A DNA stretch of 64,000 nt, from assembly GCF_014633365.1 (NCBI RefSeq), contig NC_068349.1:35292753-35356752 (forward strand), given 5' to 3'. The notes under the pieces were generated by a model that ran no database searches, had not been told where the DNA came from, and saw only the letters and a list, made by a program, of their open reading frames with translations. Positions 22,498 through 35,673 of the stretch are shown here, one piece after another. Position 1 is the stretch's first letter, and every line of letters begins with the position of its first letter. The DNA comes from Diospyros lotus (taxonomy: Eukaryota > Streptophyta > Magnoliopsida > Ericales > Ebenaceae). Position numbers and translations under genes: made by a program.

Positions 22498-25460
22498 TAT
22501 TAACATTATCCATATTTTCATAGATGGCGTATGGTGAAGTGGGTGAGGCCGGCTGCATGTGATTGAATCCCAGGCGTTCGTTATTGGATGGAAGTTTGTA
22601 AGTACGTGGAAAGGAGTAGAGAAAGTACGGCGCCTCGAGGACGAGGACTCTCTCTTTTCTGATTGGACCACCCGTTCTATCACCTCAATGATCCGAACCG
22701 AACCGAACCGATCCGATTCTCCTGTGGGTTCAGTTCAACTGCTCGGGGCACGTTCAAGTGCCTCTGCGTGCACTGCTGGATTGTGGACCTTGGGTGCCAG
22801 ATATCACAACAACCGAATCGAGATGGGAATGTACGGCTGCGATCAAATTTCTGGAACTAAAAGGTGAACCATCTCCAACCATTTTAAAGGCGATTTTTAT
22901 TTTAACAATTAGTAATAATTAATAAGAAAAATAGAAAATATACCAAAAAATAACGATATTTTTATTTTCAATTAAGAGTAAAGTAAAGAAATTGACAATA
23001 TTTTAATTATATCAAACTTGAGGAGTTCTTCTATTACGAGTAATTTTCAGATCAAATCTGTCTCATCTTTTTTAAAATTTACGATTCGTCTGCTTCACAA
23101 TCCTAAATAAACGGATAAATTCGTTACAAATAAAAACTTAGAGCCTAACCCTCAGATAGACCATAGACCAAGTAATTGTACAATTTTATATTCAGATACA
23201 TTCGAACTCACGAATTTGTAATATTCCAAACTTATAAATATTTGCAATGAATCGTCTGCACTACTTGAAGAGATTAAGATTTAGCAATTTCAGTCTAAAT
23301 AGTTTGATCGATTTAAGCGGTTTGATTGTTTTTTTTTTTTGCTAACTCCCAGTTTTTTAACAGACTTATTGTCAATAAATAATTAATTTTTAATTAGGCA
23401 GTTACTTTTATAAGACAGTCAAACAAGCTAATGGAGCAAATTCCTATCAAAACCCTACCGGTCAAATCAATTTAAACCTCATATAAACAAATATTTGTTT
23501 ATAAACGTGCTAAAATTTGTATGGAGATCCCTTTATTAAATAAAACAAATTTAAACATGATAATAAACGAACCAATAAATGAGGTCAGAAAAATTAAGAA
23601 CGAGAATTTGATCAATTTGATTATTGAATGATCGATTTATTTAAATTGAATAGTCAAATTTGTATTAAAAATTGAAATAAACTGATTAAATAGATTTTTA
23701 AATTGAATAAATTGAAGAATTAAAAAATTAAAAAAAAATCCAAAAAATTAAAATGACAAAGTACAAAACAACATTGTTTTTGACAATTGGGCCTGTTCAA
23801 TTATTTTGGAGTTTTGTTTATAATTAATATAAAAATTTAATCGAACTGAACTAAAATAACCAAAATTACCAAAATTAGAAAACGAATCTAACCGATTTAT
23901 AGTTTGAACAAAATTGAACTAGCAATTTCTGTTGGTTCAGTTCAAATATTTACATTTAACTAGCAATTTCGATCGATTTAGTTTAATTATTTCGGTTTAA
24001 CCCAAATATTACTCACTCTTAAAGAAAATGACTTCAACTAATAAGCGTGGATGATAAAATCACATAATTTTTGTCCTAAAAAGACTTTCACATATGAGAG
24101 CAACGATTTCCTTATAAAATCATAACTTATCATTTAACTTATACTAATGTGAAATTGTCTTTCTCCAACACTAATCTTGACTTTGTCCCGATTCGAAATG
24201 AGTCGTGTGTACAATAGAGTATGTAGGTATGGTATTCTAACAAATAGGGGCCATGCTATATATCTCTATTGGGATATTATCTTAAAAATGACTCTTGACT
24301 TTTTATTCATAAGTAACAATTCTTTATTGATTAAAAATTATATATCGACTCAGTTCAATTAAGAGTAAAATCATGACTTATAATAATGTCGCTTTTACAT
24401 TTTCACAAAAAAAATCTTTTGGAGACGGTCGGATCTAAGTCAAAGCGGACAAAATATTTTGTTTTTTTAAATAAATGAATGAATAAATAGAATAGAATGA
24501 TAAAACAAAAGGAGGAAAAGGTGATATGAGGACCAAAATGGTGGAGAAGAAAGGGAATTGAGAATGGGACGAATGGGTCTACCGAATCCCCCTAACAAAA
24601 CGGCATTTACTTCCCACTGGAAACTGCATTGCAGTCTCGGAGGGACGTTAGTTTCCCACTCATTCCCCACCTTTCATTTCCACACACAGATCCAAAACTA
24701 TTGCCTACATCTTTACCTTTTTTTTTTTTTTTTTTTCCAATTTCCTTAATAATAATAATAATAATCTTTATTATTTCTCAACACGCTTCTAGGTTTCAAA
24801 TTTTCACCTCTTTTTTTTTTTTTTAATTTTACTTTTTACCCATTTCATAAATAAAAAAACCCATAAAATTGAACCAAAAATCTTCACTTGATAATGGGTT
24901 TGGTCTTGGCGTTCTAATTGGGCCGTATGTTGATTTGGGTGACAGGCAGGTGGGTGTAGGGGGAACCGTCGTTGCAACAAACCCAGCAGTTCTCTTGACT
25001 TGAACAAGCCAAGCCAATCCAGGCCAGGCCACCACCTGTTTGATTCCTGTGACACCCCCACCACCCCCCCCCGGCCATCCTCTTAAATTACCAAACTACC
25101 CCGGCAATTATTTCTCTAAATATTTAACTTTTGGGCAGTTAACAACTTCCGGAAGGCTGAATTGATTGAACCCTACGCTTTCTGGTCTGGGGCAAAGGAA
25201 GGAAGAAGGAATAAAAATTGATTTTGAGGTGAGAAAAGGGTAGTTTTGGAAATTCGAGAAAGGGAGGGGGGGGGGGGGAATAAATACGCACGACGGGTAA
25301 GAGGCCTTTGAATGCTCTACAGCTCCCCCTTCTTCATGCACAAGCCTTTTAATTAATTTCTCTTTAATGCTGCCTTATTTGCCGTTTTGGTTTTACATCC
25401 AAAATTACTGCAAATGAAATCCCAAAATTCCTTAGCGAATTCCCACGAATTGTATCGCGT
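22498..25460. other. Intergenic, no gene seen
   Basis: AT-rich to about 24500. Sequence around 23300-24010 is rich in degenerate CGATTTA/CGGTTTAA words like plant hAT derivatives, without defined ends. A poly-T run (24719-24736), an AAT repeat (24749-24764) and a poly-G run (25266-25278) precede the third C2H2 gene. Confidence 0.5.
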
Positions 25461-25462
25461 TT

Positions 25463-25472
25463 TCGTATATAT
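25463..25472 (+). promoter_or_regulatory. Possible TATA box of the third C2H2 gene
   Basis: TTCGTATATATCT about 160 bp before the chosen start codon. Position is plausible for a core promoter but unsupported otherwise. Confidence 0.35.
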
Positions 25473-25628
25473 CTATTGGTGGAGGAATGCTTGTCACCTA
25501 CTCCTTTAGCTCCCACTCTCTCTTCCACTCTTCTTCTCCCAAACCAGAACAAAAAGCTCCCGGAATCGGAAGCCATTGCAGAGGCAGAGAAGAAGGTTCC
25601 TGTTTCTGGGTTGGTTTGTTTGGCCGGC

Positions 25629-26597
25629 ATGGATAAGCACAGGTGCAAGCTCTGCTTGAGAAGCTTCGCGAATGGAAGAGCTCTGGGCGGGCACATGAGA
25701 TCTCACTTGATGAATCTCTGTTCGAAAAAACTAGAAGAAGAAGAAGAGGAGGAGGAGGAAGAAGAAGAAGAATTGGGCAACAATGGCGAAGATATTGAGT
25801 CTTCGTTTTCCGAAGATGAGGAAGATGAAGTGAAAGAGTTGCTTGGTTACGGGTTGAGAGAGAATCCCAAGAAGAGCATCCGGGTGGTGGATCCGGAATT
25901 CTCGTTCGTAGGCTCGACGTCGGTCGTGCTTCAAGACCGGGAGAGCGAGACCGAGTCTTCGAAGAACCCGATTCGGCGACGATCCGAAAGAATCCGAAAA
26001 TCGGGCAAGATTGAGCCTTTCTGGGCGCCGGAGGCCGAGCCGGAGCCGGCCAGCTCAATCTCCGATGCGTCGCCGGAGGAAGACGTGGCCTACTGTCTGA
26101 TGATGCTGTCGAGGGATAATAAGTGGATGCGCGGCCCCCGGGAAGTGGAGTCCGGCGAGTTCCGGCGGGTCAAAGCTCGGGTCAAAGGGAAATACAAGTG
26201 TGAAACTTGCTTCAAAGTTTTCCGATCTTATCAAGCTCTTGGAGGCCACAGAGCCAGCCACAGAAAGGCCAGAATTAACGGCAACAACAATGCTACCGCT
26301 CAAACTCAGCAACAATCGAAAGGAGAGAATAACGGCGTTCACATCCATGAATGCCCCGTATGTTTCAGAGTTTTCTCCTCGGGGCAAGCTCTGGGCGGGC
26401 ACAAGAGATCGCACGTAATTGGATCATCTTCGACTGTTACTAATTTTCCCAGGAAACAAACACCCAGATTCGGCGAAAGCTTGATCGATCTTAACCTCCC
26501 GGCCCCCATTGACGACGACGATCTCAGCCAAATCGACCTCTCGGCGGTTTCCGATGCCGAGTTCGTCAACCCCATCAAGCGTTTTCCCAGAAAATAA
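25629..26597 (+). CDS. ZAT-type C2H2 zinc-finger repressor, three fingers with EAR motif
   Basis: An intronless frame of 322 residues starting MDKHRCKLCLRSFANGRALG, the usual N-terminus of ZAT1/ZAT4/ZAT9-like proteins. The frame is open 51 codons further up to an ATG at 25476, but that extension is not family-like. Finger 1 (C6, C9, H22, H26) is followed by an acidic run (about 36-50, nearly all Glu) and by the family motif GYGLRENPKKS. Fingers 2 (about 189-211) and 3 (about 239-262) both carry QALGGH. An EAR motif LIDLNLPAP lies near 285-293, close to the C-terminus. Expected role: a nuclear repressor recruiting TOPLESS-type corepressors, often stress- or development-related in this family. 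It lies 9.8 kb from the right C2H2 copy and is related to it but clearly not part of that duplication. Confidence 0.92.
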   Translation: MDKHRCKLCLRSFANGRALGGHMRSHLMNLCSKKLEEEEEEEEEEEEELGNNGEDIESSFSEDEEDEVKELLGYGLRENPKKSIRVVDPEFSFVGSTSVVLQDRESETESSKNPIRRRSERIRKSGKIEPFWAPEAEPEPASSISDASPEEDVAYCLMMLSRDNKWMRGPREVESGEFRRVKARVKGKYKCETCFKVFRSYQALGGHRASHRKARINGNNNATAQTQQQSKGENNGVHIHECPVCFRVFSSGQALGGHKRSHVIGSSSTVTNFPRKQTPRFGESLIDLNLPAPIDDDDLSQIDLSAVSDAEFVNPIKRFPRK

Positions 26598-29500
26598 TAG
26601 ATTCACAGGTAACAAAGAAAAGGAAAAAGGAAAATTTTTCTTGCTGTTCTCGATCGATGCTTTGGCCATTTTGATTAGTTTCTTTTGAATTACGTCCTCT
26701 GTTATTGTAACAGCCAGCTGATTTAGAACATCCATTAATAGAGGAAAGCAGAAAGGCTCATTTCATCGCCAAATCCACTCCATAATTGCTTTGCTGCTTA
26801 ATATATGAAGAATTACCATTTATTGTTACAGTGAAGAAGAGCTCTGCATTGTTGCTCATGGCTACTTGCTGTTCATACTTCAGAGTTTCCGGCCAGCTGT
26901 TCTTCAGCCAACTGCTTCCACAGTTGCATCTCTCATCTCATGTTCATAAAGAGAAATGCATATTCAGGAGAGAAGTTGATCAAGATATGAATATTTTAGT
27001 TGCAAAGAAAGCAACTTCCACCTGTCTCCACCACTGCTTCTGTAGCTTCTGTCTAGTTGTTGAACTTGGAACAGAAGAAGAACTCATTGCTTCTGTACCT
27101 TCTGTTGCTTAACATTCACAAATAATCTTTCATCTATCATACATAAATTTACAATAATATTATTTAAAATTAATAATAATGAGTAGATTTATTATTTATT
27201 TTAAATAAAAGTTAGTATAAATTTATATATACTATATCAATTTAAGAGAATTATTTAGCAAAAAATACCCTAATGCCCTTCTTTCTCCAGCAATGTCTTC
27301 CGCAAAAGTACCCTAAGACCCAGGAAGAAGGGTACTAGGAGGGTGTTTTTTTTTTTTTTGGGGTTTTTCTCCCTCAATGCCCTTGTATTTGGAATAAGGG
27401 TATTATTGTCTTTTCAATTGCTTCGATGATGCAATAATGTCACCAAATAATTTCCTTTCTTTTTTTTTTTTTCCTTAGACTCTGATCTTTCCCCTTCGTT
27501 TTTTTTTTTCTTGCACTCTGATCTTTCCTCTTACAGTTGTGTTCAGCCTCCCATGTCCATGCCTGTGACTGTTGTAAGCTTTACTTAAAGATCTGAATAG
27601 TAAATGACAAAAATACCCTCTCTGGCACACTGTAAGTTACCCATCAATTCCTTCTATACTATGGGAAAAATTTGGAAAAGAAGGGGGAGAGAGACAGAGA
27701 GAGGTCAGAAGCATCCTTTGTTTTGCTGAGGGAATATTGATTGTTTGGTTTGCCAGAAAATTTTGGCCACATTCATTGAATGCCATAATAAATGGCACTC
27801 CTCCTTTCCAATGTTTCCATTGATCTCTTCAGAACATTTTCCCTCATTCTGGAGATTTTCTTTTCTAAATGTGTCTGGAATTCATCTACTTGATGATTTC
27901 AGCAAGAGGAATTAAGATTTGTGCTCATTCAACTTGCTAGCTTCGACAAGAAACCATAAAAGATATTGCAAATTCAGAAAAGTAATGTGTTGAAAGCACA
28001 CTCTCTAATCGATCGAAAAGAGAGACGATCACGGTCTCATAGTTGAACCAAAATGACGGATGGTATGTAAATAGTAGACATTTTCAACTCTTTATATCTC
28101 GATCTTAAATTTCTACCATTTAAAAACAAAATCTGATCGATTCGTTCGACCAGTTCAAATGTTCAACTACGATTTTTATAAAAAAAAAAAACAACTAATT
28201 TTTGGATAAGTGATTTTTGGTCATGTGTTAGTGATATTTTTATAATCAAAAGGAATAGTAAATTTAAGTCTTGTTGTGTCAAATAGTTGGGTGAGAATTA
28301 TCTTTTGAATTGCATGGTGCTACTCAAAAGCTTATTTGTATTTAAAAAGAGAGTTGACTAAACAGGCCTGCCTGCCTGCCTGGACAATAGTAGTGGCTTT
28401 TTAGTCTTTTCATGAATGGTACAGAGCAGCTAACATTGATTCACATCTCCAAAGTGATGATACTTAGATATTTTTGTAATTATTATGTGTTAATTATTTT
28501 TTATTAGAGTAAATAGAATATAGTTAATGATAAATAATTTTTTTATCTAAATAATTTTTGTTTATATAGTATTATTCATGAGTTAGCCGATTCTACTTAG
28601 TAAGACAATATTCTTTTATAGTACTACGTGTAACTAAACTAACTTAAGAATCGTTGTTAAATAATGTGAAAAAAATAATTTAGTTAGAGGACAATAATTT
28701 TTTATTTGAGATCGAACCAAATATCATGATCCAATAATATATTCATACATCTAAAATGTGTATGTTTTAGCGTAAAGGTCGGACGAGAGTTTTATATTAT
28801 TTTATTTATAAATTATGATTTAATTTTAAATTAAATATCACGATTCTCTTCAATAAAGAACTAATTAGCTAAGAAGGAAAAAAGTCCTTAAAAATGAATG
28901 CTTCTAGTTTAATATTAATGTATAGGTAGGGGTGTTCATTTGCTCCATATGGGAATCAAAATTTCTAAAGATTTTGGATAGAAAATCAAATTAGTTGGGG
29001 TTGAGATCGGAACAATCCAAACTCGTTCATACTCTCTATTTTTTTTCAATGTAAAATTTTAAAAAATATATTATGTATTATTTTTTTTATTTTAATTATC
29101 ATTAGCATTATTTGTTATTATAAGTTGAAACTAAAATATATTATTACTAATATTTAATAACTATTTTCAGACTTGGACCGAAAGTAGATCAAATAGAATT
29201 AAAAATTAGTTATAATTAATATTAAAATCGAAATACCAAATCAAGGTCAAGGAGATTCTCCCAAATCCACGAGACACAAACTTACGGATCTCAAAGCTCA
29301 TTTTAAGTACCCCGCCTCTAGTTAACCTATAAAAAGGTAAGGACTTTTTTGCTTCCACGTGCGTAATACGGTTGGTTCTCAGGTAATAGATTGCACTCAA
29401 GAATGTAGATTCGAGTCATAGTAGTTGTAGTGTGGGAATTTCACCTTCTATGAGAGTGGCTCTTTGTAGACACCATGCACTGTGTCTCTTACCTGATACA

Positions 29501-30322
29501 CTGTCGTGTATCATGATTAACCCCTCCCACGTGCATGAGACAATGTGTGGGAACCCTTAAGATAAAGAATTTCACATTTTACACTGAAAGTAAGGACTTT
29601 CTCACAATTATGATATTTGACTACGAGTTCATTTTAACTCTTATCTTTATAGATACATACCCATATTTTTTTTTATTGACTTTAACGTCAAAAGCCAAAC
29701 TAAAGAACCTAACCTCGACTTATACAACCTCTAAGGTATAGTTCCCGGGATCAAAATACCAAGACATTGTGTCTCTCTTGTAGGTATAGTCTTGGAGGTA
29801 TGAATGCTGATGTCAACGTGTGATGATTAGTTCTAAAATCATTATCGTGGTCGATTAATAAAATTATTTTAAAATTTAAACCAACATACTTTATTTAAAA
29901 ATAAAATAAATTTACTAATACTTAATGATTGAATTGGACCTCTTTTTTCTAACAATAAATTTTTAGGACATTGCAACGAAGTCATGCATTTCTTGAGGTC
30001 AAAAATGTCATGCTCAAACTTTCTAAGAATGCGTGACAAAAGGCGTAGAAAAGAATGGTTAATTCCACCTAAAGTTTGGTACCAGAATAAATTTCTTAAG
30101 TAATGATGGTTCAGTCTAGGCCTATAAATCATGGTTCATTTAACAAGTGGAAATGACAAATTTTTAAATAAGTCTTATATCTATATCTTAATTTTTACAC
30201 TTGTTTTAATTTTAAATCGGTAATTGAGATTGATTAAGCATTTACATATTTATTTTAATTACAAAATATTCTTATTAATTAAATAAAATATTATTAAATA
30301 TGATAAATTTATTTTCAATCAA
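26598..30322. other. 3' flank of the third C2H2 gene and intergenic DNA
   Basis: No gene seen. The ORF at 26786-27112 lies just downstream of the C2H2 gene and lacks domains. Homopyrimidine runs occur at 27344-27358 and 27463-27510. Sequence at 28925-28937 (TAGGGGTGTTCAT) resembles a lone hAT-type end. Confidence 0.5.
29355..29560 (+). mobile_element. Candidate tRNA-derived SINE
   Basis: A good box-B-like GATTCGAGTC at 29408-29417 follows a weaker box-A-like stretch (GGTTCTCAGG near 29373). Ends and target duplication are not visible. Confidence 0.3.
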
Positions 30323-30325
30323 TAA

Positions 30326-30848
30326 GATTGCGTTCTCTTTACTTTTCAATTTTTAATTTTGAATTTTAAATTTATTTTCAGTTTTTTGTTTTGATAGTTT
30401 GTTTTTAGAAAATTGAAAACGTGTTCTCTTTATGATTTTGAAAAACTATTTCTCAAAACAGAAAATTAGAAAACACGTTCTCTTTGAAATTTTGAAAATA
30501 AATTTTTAATAATATTTTATTCAATAAATTTGAGTATTCAGTAAATTAGAAATATTTAATGTTAATATATTATTAAAAATATATATACATTTTAAAATTA
30601 ATGAATTTTGTAATATTTTTTCTCATTATAATAATAAAATATGAATAAATAAATAAATAAATGTGTTTTGAGTTTAGAGTTTGTTTTGGATGAAAACACT
30701 CAAAATAATTTTTTATTGTTTTGAGTTTTCTTTACATTTTTTTTATTTTCAAAAATGCATTTTTAAAAATAATAAAGGGAACGCTTTTTCATTATTTTAG
30801 AAAATCGAAAACTAAAAATGACTTAAAAACAACAAAGAGAACGCAACC
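30326..30848. mobile_element. Harbinger-like MITE (523 bp)
   Basis: Ends GATTGCGTTCTCTTTAC and, inverted, GGTTGCGTTCTCTTTG, flanked by TAA on each side (30323-30325 and 30849-30851). The word CGTTCTCTTT is repeated inside (about 30421 and 30475), giving nested inverted repeats. Non-coding, AT-rich. Confidence 0.65.
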
Positions 30849-30851
30849 TAA

Positions 30852-31506
30852 GAGTTTGAGTGCGTTATAGTCAGAAACAAGTTATAATGAATTTACATTA
30901 TTTAAAACGATACGTGCTATCTTATTTTTAAATGAGATATATTTATTTCACATTGCTTTCAAGTCTAAATATTTTTCGTCGATTGGTACTATTGCCCTAA
31001 AGATAGTATTTAGAACATTCGTTAAGGTATAATAAATGTACCTATTTTTATATGAAATATATTTATTATACATTATTTTTAGTGTATATCTTTTTGTTGT
31101 TTGGTATTAAATATATCATGTTTCAATAAATTTTACCAATTACCATAAGTGTTAAACCCTTTTTAGTGTATTTTTTGCACCTTAATGGATTAAGGGCATT
31201 CATTAATATTGCCCAGACAGTAAATTCATACTATCTAAAAAGGCAACTGACAATGGCTAAGGTACAGTAAATTTATTCTATCTTAAACCCTAAACTTAAG
31301 ACACCTAAACCCTAAATTCCAAATTTACTCTCTTTTTTTGAAATAAAATATATTTATTACACTTAATTTTAATTTCAAAACAATTTTATTAATTGATAAA
31401 ATGTTATAAAATATGATGCATTTATCATAAATTAATAAAATATTTTTAAATTTAAAATAAAATATAATAAATATACTTTATCTAAAAATAAGACACATTT
31501 ACTCTG
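30852..31506. other. Intergenic, no gene seen
   Basis: AT-rich with repeated GTATATTTATTATA-like words, similar to those at 20585-20960. Confidence 0.5.
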
Positions 31507-31514
31507 CTTATACA

Positions 31515-32784
31515 TAGGGGTGTACAAAATTTCAATCTAATCGAAATAACCGAATCGAACCGGCGGTTTGATTTGAATTTTTTTTTAAATTCAATTTTGT
31601 TTGGTTAATTTTTAAAAAAATTTTATTAATCGGTTTCAGTTTGATTTTTTTGTTGAAAATAATCAAACTGATCGAACTTTAAAATGACATAATTTTTGTG
31701 GTTAGAAAAATGACGTCATTTTTGGCCTGCCTCACACTTTGAAGAAGAAGAAAGAAAATAAAAGAAGTCAGAGAATCCAACCCTAACCCTAACCCCTCCA
31801 CCTTCACCTTCACTATTGCCTTTGAGTTTTCAACTTTTTGCCTCTCACCACCTTCTCTTTTATCATCGGTCGTCGATCGAAGGTTGTCGTTCTCGTCTCG
31901 CATCACCTTTAGCCAATTGACCTTCCTTGTTCCTTCCGTTCCACTTTCCCCTTTGCCGTTGGCCTTTGATCAACAACCGTTGTCCTCGTCTCACATCATC
32001 TTCGGCTAATCGACACTCCTTCTATTCTGCCTTCCCCTTCATCATCAACCTTCAACCAACAATCATAGTCCCCATCTCTTGTCGACCCAAATAGTGAACC
32101 GACTCATCTGAGTCCACTTCGCCTTCGACCTTCCTTTCATTCCGCTTTCCCCTTCTCCGGCTTACGACTAGCAACCGATCCACTGGTGACCCATAGAGGT
32201 GAGTTTCAGTTAGGATTTTAATTTTTCAACTGTAGCTGATTTTGCTATGGTGAAATCACTGAATGCATCTTGTAGTTAGTTTTCACTGAATGCTTCCTGT
32301 AGTTGTTTTACCAATTAACCTAATATATGCTCAGAATGCATGTTTTAGGTTCAGCTTATCCTAATATATGTTCCTGTAGACTACAAAATAATATCATGCT
32401 TGTTTTAGGTTCAACTTTTCCTAATTTGTAAACTGTAGTTGATTTTGCTATAGTTTTAGAAGATTGCAGCTTATTCTCCATTATCCTCTCCAATCCATTC
32501 GGTTTTTCGATTTTTTGGGTGGTTTCTAGTTGAATTGATTTCTTCGATTTTGTGGATTATTCATTTTTTTTTTGATTTTTTTCAACTTGTTTGGTCTTTA
32601 GTTTATTCAATTTTGTTCAATTTTTTTTGTATTTATTCGATTTATTCAATCGGTTCGATTTTTACAATTTGTTCAATTTTTTGGTTTATTCAGTCAGTTC
32701 GGTTCATTTTTTAGCCCACTTTGATTTTTTCAATTATTGCACTTCAGTCAGTTCGGTAACCCAACCAATCATTTGTACACCCTA
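31515..32784. mobile_element. Non-autonomous hAT-type element (1270 bp)
   Basis: Ends TAGGGGTGTACAAA and, inverted, TAGGGTGTACAAATG. The flanks are a perfect 8-bp direct repeat CTTATACA at 31507-31514 and 32785-32792, the length typical of hAT insertions. No transposase ORF. Subterminal parts are rich in degenerate CGGTTTGA/TTCGGTT words. The centre (about 31735-32200) is C/T-rich, unlike its surroundings, resembles a plant 5' UTR or exon and stops at a good splice-donor context (GAGGTGAGT at 32194-32202). Confidence 0.8.
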
Positions 32785-32792
32785 CTTATACA

Positions 32793-35253
32793 TTACCCAA
32801 AATAAAATTAAGAAAAAAAAAAAAAACCAAAACCCTTAAACCATATTGAATGTAGTGAGCAACACAATATTATTATCATTAATTAATTATCCATAGTCAT
32901 TGCCAAACTGGATTTCTCAAAGTGTCACTTTTGGAGCTGAAGTCTATGAATTTATACATTGAAATCATTATTAATTGTGGTGTGATAGGACTGACTAATT
33001 AAGTGATTCACAAGGAAACACATAATAGTGGGTGGATGGGCTCAATGATTATTGCTTGCTAACTTCCTTGAAATGCCTCATCATGCTAAGGGCTATGTTC
33101 TTGCTCTTCCCACTATTTATCCAAATAAAATATTTAATCAAAATTAATTCTTTGTTCTATTTATATATTCCTTTGAAATTAGTAGCAATTTGTCTTTAGA
33201 ATAAATTATAATAAAAACTCATCATTATAAGAGTTTGTCTTACTTAAAAAATGATGTAAACTTTGCTTGAGAGATTTATGAGAGAACGAAGAAAAAGTAA
33301 CAAAGCGAAAGAGATACAAATTAATTGTCAAAATCCATCGTTGGATTCATCAAATCGTGATAAGAATAGGTTTATCATGAACCCATTATCAGCAAATCAT
33401 TTATCATGATGAACACGAGGATACAGAAAATGAAAGAGAAAAAGGAAGGAGTAAGAAGGAGAAAGTCTTTGTCATTGTTGTTGTGATTATTGTCAAAGAA
33501 GAAGATGAGATACAAAGTGTTGGTCGAGAGAGAGAGGCAAGAAAGAGTCAAGTACACAAGATGAGAAATTTAACTAAGGTTAAGTAACGACACAGAAAGT
33601 TAATATAATAAGATTTATACAGTTAAGGGGGATCGTTATTTTTTTAGAATTTCTAAACTACTATTTGCTCGTAGTCTAAATATCAAGGATATAATTTTTT
33701 TTTTCCTTTTTTATATAGATATTTATTTTTTGGCTCAAAATAATTAATTAATGGATTTTCAGTAGATTTTTTAGTTGAAAATTCGTGAGATTCGACTATA
33801 ATTGTATGTGTCCTATTATCAAAGGGCTAATTTTACCCCTTTTTAAGTGACAAGTTAAAAATATTAAGAATAAGTCATTTCGAAAATATGTACTTGCACC
33901 CATAATCGATATATCAATAAACCAATAAGAATAATAAAAATTATCCTAATCGATGAATAAGCCCCGAACATTATGGAGCCATGGTCAATGACATTTGGTC
34001 GGCCAAAGAAACATAATTCGACTATTTCACTATACTCAAATTTATGTAATGCGGAAATACAATTAGATCTAAAAAAACCTAAAAACATAACATGCGAGAT
34101 TAAGCTTTTGGGTTCAAATTTTATGAATCTAAAATACTTTTTCACTACATCCTAAATGATATTAACCTTACTTAAAAACTATAAGCCTTTTTTGCTATTT
34201 TTAAATTCGTAACTATTTTGTCACTAATGACACTGATTTTCGTCACTAATACATTTGTATAATACAATGATAGTTGGCTCTGCCATGCCACAAGAGGGTT
34301 GGCAACAATAATTTAGTCAGTATCATTTGGGGTGGTATCCCCTGAAAAACAGAGAAAGAAGGGTTAAGGCTACCCTAAAATCTAAGGGTTAGACCCCTAT
34401 ATACCTCTAGTCTTGCTTGGTTCAAAGCCAAAAGGATACAAATAATATATTTGTAACCTTCTTAACATCAATGGCACAAGAATGTTGTTTCTTCTTAATT
34501 TATAGGCATTGAGAAAGAAAATAAAATATTTAATTAATAAATATCTTTAAGATAATTATATGTGATATTCTTAAAATTTAGCATAAATATATGAAATATT
34601 CCTCACATTTTGAATCTAAATTGACCATATATTTCTTAAACTTTGATGCAAATATTCGGAGAACTTTATTTTTTTGTCACATTGTCTCTACACTTTCTCG
34701 AAGTGGTAAGACACTCTCTCAGTAAAAAAAATGATATTAATTAAACTAAATTAAATAAATATTAAGATATTTTTAACTCTAATTAATTTAGTTAGTATCG
34801 TTTCTTTCTTGACCATTTTAAAATAGATTAGAGATTGATTTGGTGAAAAATAGAGTTTAAAGGGTTTTCGAGCCAAAGACAAAATATTTATGGCCAATTT
34901 ATTTGACGCTCACATTAGTAATGGAATGGTGACTAATTTAGAGAATTTCTTAGACATATTTGGTAAAATATAAAGTTTGCAGTTAATTTATCTAAAACTA
35001 TATTATGACATTTTGTCTTTTGTCACCATAATTTTTTTTCCTTACTATTAGGAAACCAACTCTGATATGGCTGCTTGTGTTATCAGATCCGACACCAGTT
35101 AGTGCCAAATAAACACAAAAATAAATATATAACACATGCAAGAGATTAAAGTTAATGTGGTTGGACAAATAACCTATGTCCATGAGCAAAGAAATTTTTT
35201 TATGTTTTTTTAATTTACACTTTATTTCGATTTTTTATTTTTTATCTTTTTAT
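32793..35253. other. Intergenic, no gene seen
   Basis: AT-rich; ORFs of 60-93 codons on both strands (for example 33864-34145) have no recognisable features. Confidence 0.5.
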
Positions 35254-35613
35254 GTAGCGTTTGTTAAAATCATTAAGATAAAGTTAGAATACTTTTCTGA
35301 TCAAAATATAGAATAGTTAAGATAAAATTAGGAAATATTTTAAGATTTTTATCAAAATGTTTGTAATTTTTTTAAAATGCACTGAAAGATATATGCGTTA
35401 TTTTTTCTTATATGTAAGGTCCAAGATATGCTTATCCGGAGGGAATGGGGAGAAATAAGTATATCTGAAAAATGTTAGATAAGAAATCACGAGACTTCTT
35501 TCTTTTCAAGAATTGCTAGATAAGTTTAGTAAACATATTGGAAATGACAAAAGTCTAGAATGCTTTCTCTATCTTATATTTTTCAATCTGTATCTTAGTT
35601 AATAAACATTACC
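35254..35613. mobile_element. MITE, family M1 (complete copy)
   Basis: The left end is GTAGCGTTTGTTAAAATC; the inverse of the right end is GGTAATGTTTATTAACTAAG. TTA lies directly before the start region (about 35250) and after the end (35614-35616), fitting a Harbinger-type duplication. Its uninterrupted word GTTAGAATACTTTTCTGATC shows the sequence into which the gypsy element inserted in the next copy. Confidence 0.7.
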
Positions 35614-35673
35614 TTAAGCTAGCATTTTGTTAAAATGAGCAAGATAAGAGAGTATCAAGATAAGGTTGGAATG

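Noticed and set aside
25476..25628. 51-residue extension of the third C2H2 protein from an upstream ATG
   Set aside because: ZAT-type proteins typically begin M-D/E-K-H-K/R-C; the extension shows no conserved motif.
26786..27112. ORF downstream of the third C2H2 gene as a separate gene
   Set aside because: No domain, signal or splice structure; probably chance in flank sequence.
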